Positions 35,641 through 45,641 of a stretch of 64,000 bases of DNA are shown here, in pieces. Under the pieces are notes generated by a model. The model ran no database searches. It had not been told where the DNA came from and saw nothing but the letters and a program-made list of their open reading frames with translations. Made by a program: the position numbers and the translations under genes. Source of the stretch: Hysterangium stoloniferum (taxonomy: Eukaryota; Basidiomycota; Agaricomycetes; Hysterangiales; Hysterangiaceae); contig WHVD01000037.1 in assembly GCA_015178975.1 (NCBI GenBank), positions 124,001 through 188,000 on the forward strand. The letters run 5' to 3'. Position 1 is the first letter of the stretch. Each line of letters opens with the position of its first letter.

Positions 35641-38326
35641 ATGGTTACTTCTCTTAAGTTGAAGAGTTTGGCGGCGTTGCTTGCTTTCGTTACATACTCG
35701 GGAGTGCACGCTAGTACTGGCACAATCCAGGATGTCGAACATGGTGTGGCATAAATGGCATAGACCTCGTTGTTGGATATCTAATGCACTTGTGATTTAG
35801 TTGTCTTGTTCATGCAGGAGAATCGTGCTTTTGATCATGTCCGTATTTGAGTCCTCGACGAACCATTAGTACATTATTATCTAACCCTTCAAAAAGTATT
35901 ACGGGTCCATGGCTGGTGTCAGAGGATTTGCGGATCCCAACGTCCATATAACTCAAAATGGTCGTCCAGCATGGTTCCAGTATGTATTGTAATTTATCAG
36001 TGCTGATCAATTCTAAACTCGCTAATGAAGACTGGTTAACTCTGCTCTATCCAATGCCACAAATGCTTTGCTCCCGTTTTATATCAATGCAGCCGGTGGA
36101 ACCTTGATCAATGCTACACAATGTATGTTGGCAGGGTCTAATGGTAAGTCGCTAAACTCAAGTGGTAAACCAGCAAATGAAGCAATGAAGGGAAGGTTTT
36201 CAACAGAATCACGCCGCTCTTGCTCAAGGAGACAATAATATGTGGGCCATTAAAAACACTCCTTTTTCTTGGGGACATTTCCTGAGGCAAGACATCCCGA
36301 CTCATTTTGCCTTGGCGGAAGGGTGGACTGTTGCCGATATGTATGCCCAAAGTGTTGTGGCAAGCACCATCCCCAATCGAGGTATATTGGAATGTTTCAA
36401 ATAGCCATAATAAGTTCACTGACCTACTTAATGGACAGCCTTTTGGGCTAGTGGATCTATAAATGTCCCTGGTGGTCCTCAAACTCTTGATCAAGGGGGC
36501 GTAACTCTCGACAACAATGAGACACCAGGTTGCGAGGGGACAAACCTCGACTGTTTCCCTCTGAAATGGAAGACTTTCCCTGAATTCCTTCAAGCTGCGA
36601 ATGTCTCTTGGCAAGTTGTGCGTGCAAAATCCCTCCCACAACTGGAATGCCGTATTAATAACCTGCGTCCCATTTATAGTACCAGAATACGGACAATTTT
36701 GGTGACAACCCGTGAGTTTTGTTTCCGCATAATTCTCTAAATGTAAACTAAGCGGCGCTAGACTTGCCTGGTTCTCGCAGTTCCAGACTGCTGCCACTAC
36801 GAGTCCTCTCGCTACCAAGGGTCTTGCGTTTCTGGGTTTACAAGCGTTCTTCGACGCTGCGGCCGCAGGAACGCTTCCTCAGGTTAGCTACATTATTGGT
36901 CCTATGGAGCTTTCAGAGCACCCTCCTTGGTCTCCCCGTGATGGAGGTTGGCTACACCAACAGATTGTCAACGCCGTCATCACTAGTCCCAAGTATAACT
37001 CGACAGTTTTGATGGTATCTTATGATGAGACGGTGAAGATCCACGTACAAATGAAGCTTTCTTGTATACTAAAGGTTAACCTCCAAATAGGGTGGCTGGG
37101 GAGACCAGTAAGTACATCTCAACCGTGAGGGGCATAGCGCTCACGTTGTAATAATAGTGTAATTCCTATTACGGCACCCAAGGGCACGGCGGGAGAATGG
37201 CTCACAGTGTGTATTTTGTCGTACCATATTGTCTAAAATAGGCGCAGCGTTTGATTCGATTTGTCTAGAACCCATTTAACACATCTGAGACGGTGTTCGC
37301 TGGTCCAGGATTTCGTCTTCCCTTCTACGTAGTTAGTCCCTGGACCCGAGGGGGACACGTCTTCACTGCCCACAGTGACCACAGTTCCCAAATAATGTTT
37401 ATTGTACGGCCAACCGTCCTCGTCCCTATCGTTGTCCGCTCTAATTCTGTGCTGTTGTAGGAGAAATGGTTGGCTTCAAAGGGCAAGAACGTCGTTACGA
37501 ATCAGTTAAACTCGTGGAGACGCGACCATATGTCTGATCTTACTCAAATGTTCGACTTTGCACACGTGCGTAGTCATGCGTAGTATGGGCCTGATGATAT
37601 TCCAATAACTCGTAATTTATTTGTTCCAGCCGGACTTGACCATTCCAGTACTTCCTGTCCCGACACCTCCTGCGACCAATACTAAGGGCCAATTCCTAGG
37701 TACGAGTCAATTGACCGTGAAACTGGCACTTTGTTTACGAGCATGCGTCTTAGGTGATGCGCAATGCCAGAAAACGTTCCCGAATCCTCAGCCTCCGGTC
37801 CCCTTTGGTCAGCAAACACGACAAAACTCTCTGAACATAGAATCTGGCTTCAAGGTTTGAAAGTGCGATTCTGGATTTCCTTTTTCTTCTCACACAATTT
37901 TGCCAGAGCGTGCGTGGTGCCCTTACCGAAGGTCGATTCCTAGTCTTCGAGTCCGGTAGCTCAGCCCTCACTCTCGGCACGAGCGGTCTAAGCGTTGGCG
38001 CCGCTGTCCCAGCACACGACACGCCAGCCAATCGCTTTGTTCTTCACGCTACGGCAGATCCCCCCGCTACCACCTTTACTTTGCAGTTTTTCGGCAGCGT
38101 CAATACTACCTTCGTCGGTCCCAACGCCGGGTTAACCGCCTCAAGCACGACCGCTGCAGTATTCAGCATTACAGACCTAGGAAGTGGCGCGGGGTATACA
38201 TTGCAGGAGGTCTCAAGCGGACAGTTCGTGTCAATTTCAAGTGGCAGTATCGCTCTTGGAACCCAGTCAACGGCATTCAGCGTATTTTCGGTGACAAAGA
38301 GCTCCGATTCAGGCCAAGGTTTCTAG
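35641..38326 (+). CDS. Secreted non-haemolytic-type phospholipase C (phosphoesterase family PF04185)
   Basis: It hydrolyses phospholipid head-group phosphodiesters and is likely secreted. A signal peptide is visible (MVTSLKLKSLAALLAFVTYS then GVHA). About a dozen short-intron exons follow: IQDVEH, QENRAFDHYYG (family nucleophile/metal block ENxxFDHYxG), AGVRGFADPNVH, ATQCMLAG, NTPFSWGHF, FALAEGWTVADMY, PGCEGTNLDCFPLKWK, YIIGPMELSEHPPWSPRDGG, VSYDETGGWGD, FYVVSPWTRGGHVF and AHSDHSSQIMFIEKWL. The last exon encodes a Thr/Ser-rich beta-type domain ending SSDSGQGF. Metal and catalytic residues are present and no break was seen. A long antisense open frame at 36138-36818 is a shadow. Confidence 0.9.
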
Positions 38327-38608
38327 GGTTGAGGTTTGCATGAGTGTTTGACGCAGTGTTTGGAAACGGTAACGTATTCGTGTGTATGCATCTCAACCTC
38401 GGAGAAAGCTGTGGATTCAGTTGTGAATGTTATTTTGATTATTTCAGTCGGCATACATGATTTGAGCGGACAAGAAACATATATGCGAGCGCCTTATACC
38501 GACAAGATGAAGACTTCCATCTGTGCTCAGATCTAGTAAGTAGCATAAAACTATTATACCTATTAAGGACCAGCAACGATCAAACCAAATGATCATATGA
38601 ACAAGCAA

Positions 38609-39607
38609 TCACATTTTCTTCCACCAAGCATTCGGGTTCTTGCCGTTTTTCGCGCCATTCATCTTCACCCTGACATGTTCTTCACAAGCCTCAGGCTTGT
38701 CACGAGAGTTCTCTATCACCAGTCCCGCTACCTGCCCAATCCAGGGCGTGACGTTGCTGTTGAAATGCTCCTGACTCGAAGCAATGTTACTGTTAATGCC
38801 TCCGGCGGCATTCGTGTTTAGGAGGTTTGGATCAGCGGGCGAGGCGTGATACTGTGCGGTAGTTCGGCGTTGGCTTCTCTCAACGTGACTGTTGTGGATC
38901 ATAAGTGGGGACGTATCACCCGCAGTCGCTGTATTGGAGCTGTTCCTGTGAAGCATTCGATGGGGCTCTGCGACCGAAACTGGCCCTGAAGGCAACCCTA
39001 GCGATCGATCGCACCCAGGCAGTCCTTGGTCGGGGGCTGCCAATGACGGCATATCGGACACTGGAGCAGCAGGAATAGATGCAGGCGGCGACGCCTCCAT
39101 GGTAAGTGAATGCAGCAGAACCTGACTCAAGAGCGCCTCATCATTCAAAAATAACACGTCGTCGCTACATCGGAGATTTTCGCAATTTTTGTCCGCCTCG
39201 TCGGCGAGTGGCTGGAAACTCTGAGAGGATACCTTTCTTCCGACTCCTCCTGCAGAGGATGGTGTCGATGTTCTCTGGAGGTGCTTCCTATCCATTATTC
39301 TAGCCCTAGGCGTAAGGTGGACTTTACAAGGCGGGGTAGGTGATATTTGAAACGGAGAAGAAGTATCGAGGAAGCTCCGTGGAGTGGACGGAGGGGTGAC
39401 TTGGAGACGATGGGGTGGTGTCTTCGGCTTGCGATGTGTAGGAGACGCGAATGGATCACGGAGAGCAGTGAAGTCTTCAGATATTACTGCGTTGGACTGC
39501 CGTCGTTGATTCATTTCAGGCGCTTCGTAGCGCACACGCTTTGGAGTCGTTGGAGGGTGGTCGGAAGAAGCTGGGGAGAAGTCTGCTAAACAGAGACGAG
39601 ACGTCAT
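38609..39607 (-). CDS. Hypothetical disordered protein, 332 aa, single exon
   Basis: One open frame from MTSRLCLADFSPASSD to NAWWKKM. I do not recognise it. It is rich in Ser, Pro and Thr with many S/TP sites (TPKR, TPPHR, TPPSTPRS, SPTPP), which suggests a phosphorylated, nuclear or cell-cycle-linked disordered protein; this is inference. The central part DDVLFLNDEALLSQVLLHSL may be a short helix. No signal peptide or membrane segment is seen. Its 3' end lies 280 bases from the phospholipase gene end (convergent). Confidence 0.6.
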   Translation of the reverse strand: MTSRLCLADFSPASSDHPPTTPKRVRYEAPEMNQRRQSNAVISEDFTALRDPFASPTHRKPKTPPHRLQVTPPSTPRSFLDTSSPFQISPTPPCKVHLTPRARIMDRKHLQRTSTPSSAGGVGRKVSSQSFQPLADEADKNCENLRCSDDVLFLNDEALLSQVLLHSLTMEASPPASIPAAPVSDMPSLAAPDQGLPGCDRSLGLPSGPVSVAEPHRMLHRNSSNTATAGDTSPLMIHNSHVERSQRRTTAQYHASPADPNLLNTNAAGGINSNIASSQEHFNSNVTPWIGQVAGLVIENSRDKPEACEEHVRVKMNGAKNGKNPNAWWKKM

Positions 39608-39636
39608 AGGTCGGGAAAGGGGGGCAAAACATAGAG

Positions 39637-40494
39637 CTAGCGGGTCAGGCTGTCAGCTACGAATTGAATTATTGGTGTATAGTAATGATGCTGACTATAG
39701 AAGAGGGTCATTAGACACCCGCCCCATACAACGGTACATATTGCGTTACCCAGGGCGTAGACGAGGCCATTGAAAAAACGGAGTATTGCTGCCGCCATAG
39801 AAAACGCTTGAAAAATTACGATAAAGATCCAAATTCTCTTAACACGAGCTGTTTGTGTAATTATAGCTAGGTAGCAAAGAAGAGGGACGGGATAAATGGA
39901 TACAAAGACGGCCAGGGACCGCTGTGTTATAAACAGGAATGGAATCTGCGGTAGTGAGACATGAATTACTGAAAGCACGAAAGCTTCCAGACTATATTAG
40001 GCTCATATCGAATTGTGACAAGGCAAGAGACCTACTAGCAATAACGGCAGCAGCAAAAACAATGTTGTGACAGCGTATACGCCAAGTTGACAGATTGACT
40101 CTAGACGCAGTAATAACGAAGGACGGCGGGTTCACCATGTACAAGATGGAGCAACGATCTGGCAGCATGTTAACTCGGCTGTAGAATAAAGGCGAGGAAA
40201 CATACATCCTAATTCTATAAAGCCCTGCAGAATTACTTGTGCGATATTAAGAGAGACTTTATATCGATCTATGGCGGGAATCACAATGGCTAGTGCCGCA
40301 GAAATGGTAGCTAAAGGCCCAAGGAGAGAAACAAATATACAAATAACAGGCGCCCGTTTAGGAGGAGCAGAAGGGATAATGAGCCGACTTTGGATAAAGA
40401 AAAAGAGCGGAAGAAAGCCAGGGATGAGGAGAAAGACAGACGGGGTAGCCTCGAGGACAACTGACATTGCTGAGGATGGTGGTGGGGGATGCAA
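39637..40494 (-). CDS. Hypothetical multi-pass membrane protein
   Basis: At least three exons on the minus strand with GT-AG borders: about 40494-40205 (TM segments VFLLIPGFLPLFFFI, ICIFVSLLGPLATIS and AALAIVIPAI), about 40175-40035 (CHNIVFAAAVIA) and 39978-39637 (PVPLLCYLAIITQTA, WIFIVIFQAFSMAAAI, LGNAICTVVWGGCLMTLF). About seven hydrophobic segments are expected overall. No family was recognised; it resembles the many agaricomycete 7-TM proteins of unknown role. The start is uncertain, because an alternative upstream exon could begin near 40580. Confidence 0.5.
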
Positions 40495-41978
40495 AGAAAT
40501 GATACAGCTAAAGAGTGTTTAGGATCGACATAGGAAATTAGTAGATAATCTCCGAGCATCAACGAAGGAGGGCGTGTCAAACCCGTCTATTGATATGAAA
40601 CGCGCTTCTTTGGCTTCTTGGAACTGGAGATATTTGGAAAGGGATATCTGAGAAGCTAGCCCTAGGAGAAACATAAACATTTCTGAAACAAGCAAGTGGT
40701 TGTATTGAAGGACCAGCTGGGTCAGAACATTCAGTTAAGAAGATGGTTACCAGAAGGCTGGCTATTTAACAAACCAGTTGACCCAGGGTTTGATTTGGAC
40801 GACAAAGTGCCCGAGATGAGTCATGGGGCACTTTAGGTGAGCTGTCTTCCTGATTTGATGAATAGACGATGTAAGTACTTCAGGTTCATTTTGAACGTCC
40901 TGCGTGAGCCACGATCGTCGATCTCTGTTGATCTTCATATGTAAGCGTAAGTAGTCGCCGTATCGGTAAATGTAATGTTTGTAGCATGGGAACGCTGAGC
41001 AATGTCCATGGGACGACAACGAAACTCAGCCCGGACTTCCTACAAGGATATTTATTATTCACAAGGCAGTATGATGTGTATAATGTAGCTAATCGGATGT
41101 TGTCACGCATCCATGGCATTTCATGTAGCAACATAAGGAAAAACGGTCACGGAAAATCAGAATTTATATAAATTTCGAATGCGGCACATCTCTGCCAACT
41201 TGCTTTCAGCTGTAACCGACGCCACAGTGACATCTAAACGACCTGACGGCAAGAAAGGGGACTCTATAATGTAATGAAAATGCACTCCGCCGAGCATTGG
41301 AAAGGATACAAGGAGCAGTTGTCCAGTCTGTCTAGAGGTGAGGTACGAGGGTGGTCCAAAGTTGCACTATTATCTTTGTTCGATTGAGTCACGGTGAAGT
41401 CACGGATTTTTTTCTCATGAAGCCTATTCTCTTTGCGCCACGCACCACGCAGACCGTTGGCCATGAAGCTACAATATACCCTAACTGAAGATCCTTTCCT
41501 GATCTGTCCTACTGCCCATGTTGAATCGACCAGAGTCATGGTCCGAACGTTTGAGATTATGGTCGAAACGATACAGAGTGCACAACGTGTATATGGCGTC
41601 TCAGAGCTCGTTGGTACTGTGTGATAGGAGTTAATAGGAAATCGTTCGTGGGTGTATTTTAAGTGTGCACATGCCCATGACTGTCAAAATACCTTAAAAG
41701 AGCGTCAAACCTGGCTAATAACAACCATCTATTATCCAAATATATGCTTCTTTTCAAAATTTCGAGGCACAGGTTGTCATTAAGACACACGCACGTGCCG
41801 CAAACACATACATGACTATTACCATGCGCAAATGCCAGAAGTGCATCATCTTTCGGGCTTGATAGCCTCCGACGCTTCCCTTTGCGGAACGAATTCCTCA
41901 AATAAAGCAACATGTTTCCATCATTGTCTTTTCAGCTTCTTAGAGAACACGGCCACAACGACCACGGCCACAGAGACC
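40495..41978. other. Intergenic, no supported gene
   Basis: About 1.5 kb with only short unrecognised open frames (for example 40762-41134 and 41264-41539 on minus). The end of it (41830-41978) is probably the 5' UTR and promoter of the phosphate transporter. Confidence 0.5.
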
Positions 41979-44269
41979 ATGACCGAGCAGTCTACTCAAG
42001 TGCACGAAAAAGATGTCAAGTCAGGCTCACAGAAGGCTATCTCTGCAAAGACTCGAGCTGCACTTATCAAGCAAGACGCACATCAACTCAGCCCTAAGGA
42101 AAGATTGAGTGCTTACTTCACCATTGCAGCCGCTGCCTTTGGCCTCATTAGTGATGGGTGTAAGTCTGAGCATTTAGATCCAACACCCTCTAATCCTTTC
42201 TAGATCAAAATAACCTCATGACCATGGCCAATGTGCGTTTCCTGTATTCCTAACTTTCAATTTAAATTCATTAATTTTCATTTTCCCTCCAGGTCGTCTT
42301 CAAAAAGCTGTATCCGACACAATACACCCCAGATGTCTCCACTCGGGTATCGAATTCTCTCTTGGTTGGGGCAATCATCGGTCAGATCGTTGTCGGCCTT
42401 GTCTGCGACCAGATAGGACGCAAAACGGCCCTCGTTGCTACAACCTCACTTATCATCATCGGCGCAACACTTGGTACAGCTGCCCACGGTGCCCATGGGA
42501 GCGCCGCCGGCCTCTTTTGGTTCCTCACAGTTGCCCGGGGTCTAACTGGAATCGGTGTCGGAGGCGAATATCCAGCGTCGTCAACTAGCGCGTCCGAAGC
42601 TGCGAACGAGAAAATGGTCAAGAACCGTGGTCCTGGTAATTTACCTACGTTTGTAATACCTCTCTCTCATGTCCTGAAGTTCTATCATTTCCCAGTTTTT
42701 ATCATGGTTACAAATTTCGTCTTGAGTTTTGGTGGTCCCCTGGCTGTCTCGGTGTTTCTCATTGTCATTTCCGCTGCCGGCGAAAACCATCTGCAGACTG
42801 TCTGGCGTGTGTGCTTCGGCGTCGGCATTATTCTGCCTATGACGGTATTTTATTTCCGTCTGCGTATGCTTAGCTCCAAATTGTACAGACATGGCGCTAT
42901 TAAACGTAGGTTCCCACTTCTTACGATAGGATGTGAATCCAAACTGATTTTTCGGTCCATCCAGGTCAAGTCCCATATTGGCTTACCCTCAAGAGATACT
43001 GGAGGCCACTTATTGGGACGTGCGGTGCTTGGTTCCTTTATGACTTTGTATGTTGTACTAGATCCACGCATATTATTCGCGCTCATTTTTTGTCTGGACG
43101 AAAAGGTGACATTTCCCAATGGAGTATGTTTTTACTGCAGATAGCGATTTTCTTCGTTGGTATTAACAATTCAAGGTCTTCTCTGGCACAATCATTTCGA
43201 GTGTGATCCACGATGGTGATATCAAGCGCACAGCCGAATGGCAGTTGCTACTTGGGGCACTTGCTTTGCCAGGTTTGTTGGAGTTGATTGTTATTATTAC
43301 CATGTCCTCCTATATTCATTATGAATTTTAGGCGTCTTTGTCGGAGCTGCCCTCTGCAATCCGTTGGGACGTCGCAATACTGTACGTGATATCTCAATTT
43401 GACGAGTACGCAACAACTTATGTTCCTAAACAGATGATGCTGGGATTCAGTGGCTATTTAGTCTTTGGCTTAATTATCGGGTTAGCAAATACTCACATGT
43501 GACGTTTTGAGATTTCACTTTATGTTTTCATGCAGCTTGAGTTATGACAAGATCACGAAAATTATTCCCCTCTTCGTCATATTGTAAGCTTTGCCGCCCA
43601 TTCAGTCACGAGACTGGATATGACTTCGCCTTATGATTTCACAGTTATGGATTGATGCAGTCTTGCGGAAACATGGCATGTGGTACATTTAGCAACAGCT
43701 TCTGTGGTATCTTACACGTTACAGGGCCCTGGAGACATGCTTGGTCTCGTCAGCGCAGAGTAAGTATTGCCAGCGTACGCGCACTCTATATAATTCACAT
43801 AAAATGTAGGTCATTTGCCACTCCGGTGCGTGGCACCTTGTATGGCATCAGTGCTGGTCCGTCCGTACACTTTTATATTTCTTCAGTCATTAACATCTAC
43901 ATCTCATTTTCAAAGCAATCGGCAAGACAGGCGCGGCTGTGGGCACGCAAGCTTTCACTCCTATCCAGACGAACCTGGGAAAGAAGTATATATCTCTTCA
44001 TCTCCGTTGTTTTTTGGTTGTTGCTAACCTGTCGCCTGCTTTCTCTCTCCAGGTGGACCTTCATCGTTGCGGCCATCTGTGGTATTAGCGGCATTCTAGT
44101 CACGTATTTCTTCGTCCCCGATATGACAGGTGTCGACCTTGCAGACGAGGATGCCAAGTTTATGGAGTACCTTGCCGCCAACGGATGGGAAGGCCATGTA
44201 GGCGAAGATGACGCAGGGGCTTTGATCAAGGCAGATACGGAGAGTGATGAACTAACTGAGAAGGCGTGA
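41979..44269 (+). CDS. High-affinity inorganic phosphate transporter (Pho84-type MFS)
   Basis: H+/phosphate symporter of the plasma membrane. It starts MTEQSTQVHEKDVKSGS and has about twelve exons. Family text in order: YFTIAAAAFGLISDGYQNN, VVFKKLYPTQY, VGAIIGQIVVGLVCDQIGRK, the PHS signature ARGLTGIGVGGEYPASS, WRVCFGVGIILPM, VPYWLTLKRYWRPLIGTCG, AWFLYDF, VTFPNGVFSGTIISSVI, ATPVRGTLYGISA, AIGKTGAAVGTQAF and FFVPDMTGVDLADEDAKF. Introns separate many of these. The tail ends ADTESDELTEKA. All exons are open, so the gene looks intact. Regulation by phosphate limitation is usual in the family, but no clear Pho4-type CACGTG was seen just upstream. Confidence 0.93.
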
Positions 44270-45447
44270 GGGGTTACTTTGTACGCCAGATTCGGTACTC
44301 GTATGTTTTTTCACGACAATTTATGAATTGATATGGTGAATTTGGGGGTAGTTGGTTTGAGCCGATGCTAGCAATGTAGGAAATGAAGGGAAATGAAGAG
44401 AAATGGATGTGAAGGTCCAAAAATGAAAATGCTAATTGTTGGCTTCGGTGGATGTAGAACCCCACTACATACACACCAATGATGTCCTTGGCAGCCGCGA
44501 ACCATTCTCAAGCGCGCCATGATTTCGAAATTATTACGCGTTATACTATGGCTCCCCCTGGCGTTTTTGAAATCAAAGCAATTCGGTGCATTATTAATTG
44601 TCTGTTGTGACAATTATTAGCAAAAGAGATGGAGAGGAGCTGGGCCTTGTGGGAAATATATATATTAACGGCTGTAGCGGCACAGACTATACTTCCTACT
44701 TCGTTCAGACTCCTCTCGATAATAAAGACCTGTGCACCTCCGCTCAGAATCATGATGGATTATTCGTTCTCGGGCTGCCTACGGATTCTGACAATATGAA
44801 CCCACATGTCCACATGTCCATAGTAGTTCTTATACATCTGTCCATGCGTCTGAATTTGGTCACTTCTGGTGACCAGTCTGTCTATTTGTCCACTATTTTA
44901 TGCCCTGATCCCCTCCCTTTATCTCACACATGGGCACTCTAGGATAGTTATAATGTAGTTAACATAGTATGGCGCATGGGTAAGTTCAATGGCACGTCCA
45001 GCACCCACATTGGTGAATCAAACAGCCCTGTGACTGAAGTTTCTTTCAAGGCATTTCACTTCATATAGCTTTAGAAATGTTCACAAGAATGTCATGGCTG
45101 CTAAGAGACAATTTACAGACGTATTGTTGAAAGCAACATTAAGACTTTTTAACACGAATCTACGACAGCCCAGATCCGAGTACACCGAATCATTACATGC
45201 CAAGTAAATACGGAGTGGTGAGGTGGTGGTCAATCTTGGGTTGCCGTGCTTGTAGCCAGATTAAATGGTCGGTGATGGATGAAAAGAATATATGAATACT
45301 AGAAATACTAGAAATGGGGCAGCGGACGAGAGTGTGAGATAGGTATTAAGTAGACATCCTCACAAAAAATATATCCTAATAATAATATATTAGAAAATAT
45401 TATCCCGTACTAAGGATTTTAGTCCACAGCACGGAAGAATTAATAAA
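44270..45447. other. Intergenic, no gene seen
   Basis: About 1.2 kb. It contains the phosphate transporter 3' flank and AT-rich DNA near 45361-45410. No repeats or RNA genes were recognised before the tRNA. Confidence 0.5.
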
Positions 45448-45525
45448 CTGCCCCAGAGAGGCTCGAACTCTCGACCTTCCGATGTCATAACAGTCGGACG
45501 CTATAGCCAACTAAGCCATGGGGCA
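45448..45525 (-). tRNA. tRNA-Asn (GTT), with a possible 4-nt intron
   Basis: On the minus strand the 7-bp acceptor stem is TGCCCCA/TGGGGCA. D arm GCTTAGTTGGCTATAGC, anticodon stem TCCGA/TCGGA, T arm GAGAG-TTCGAGC-CTCTC and discriminator G all fit. It closely follows yeast tRNA-Asn (CATGGC, AGTTGG, CGACTGTTA, GAGTTC). The anticodon loop reads CTGTTATGACA, 11 bases. Removing TGAC (plus-strand 45484-45487) after position 37 leaves the canonical CTGTTAA loop. Box A and box B (GTTCGAGCC) are intact. It lies 117 bases upstream of DBP10, in divergent orientation. Confidence 0.85.
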
Positions 45526-45641
45526 CACATTCTTAGTTACTTTCTGTCACATGACGTTGACCAGTACTAGTGGTCCCAAAAAGAATTTTTAGGTCCGTCC
45601 CAACCGAAATACGAATCTGTTCGACTGGCTACTTCGGTCGA

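Noticed and set aside
36138-36818. 226-codon antisense open frame
   Set aside because: It lies opposite well-supported phospholipase C exons and introns, and has no family likeness.
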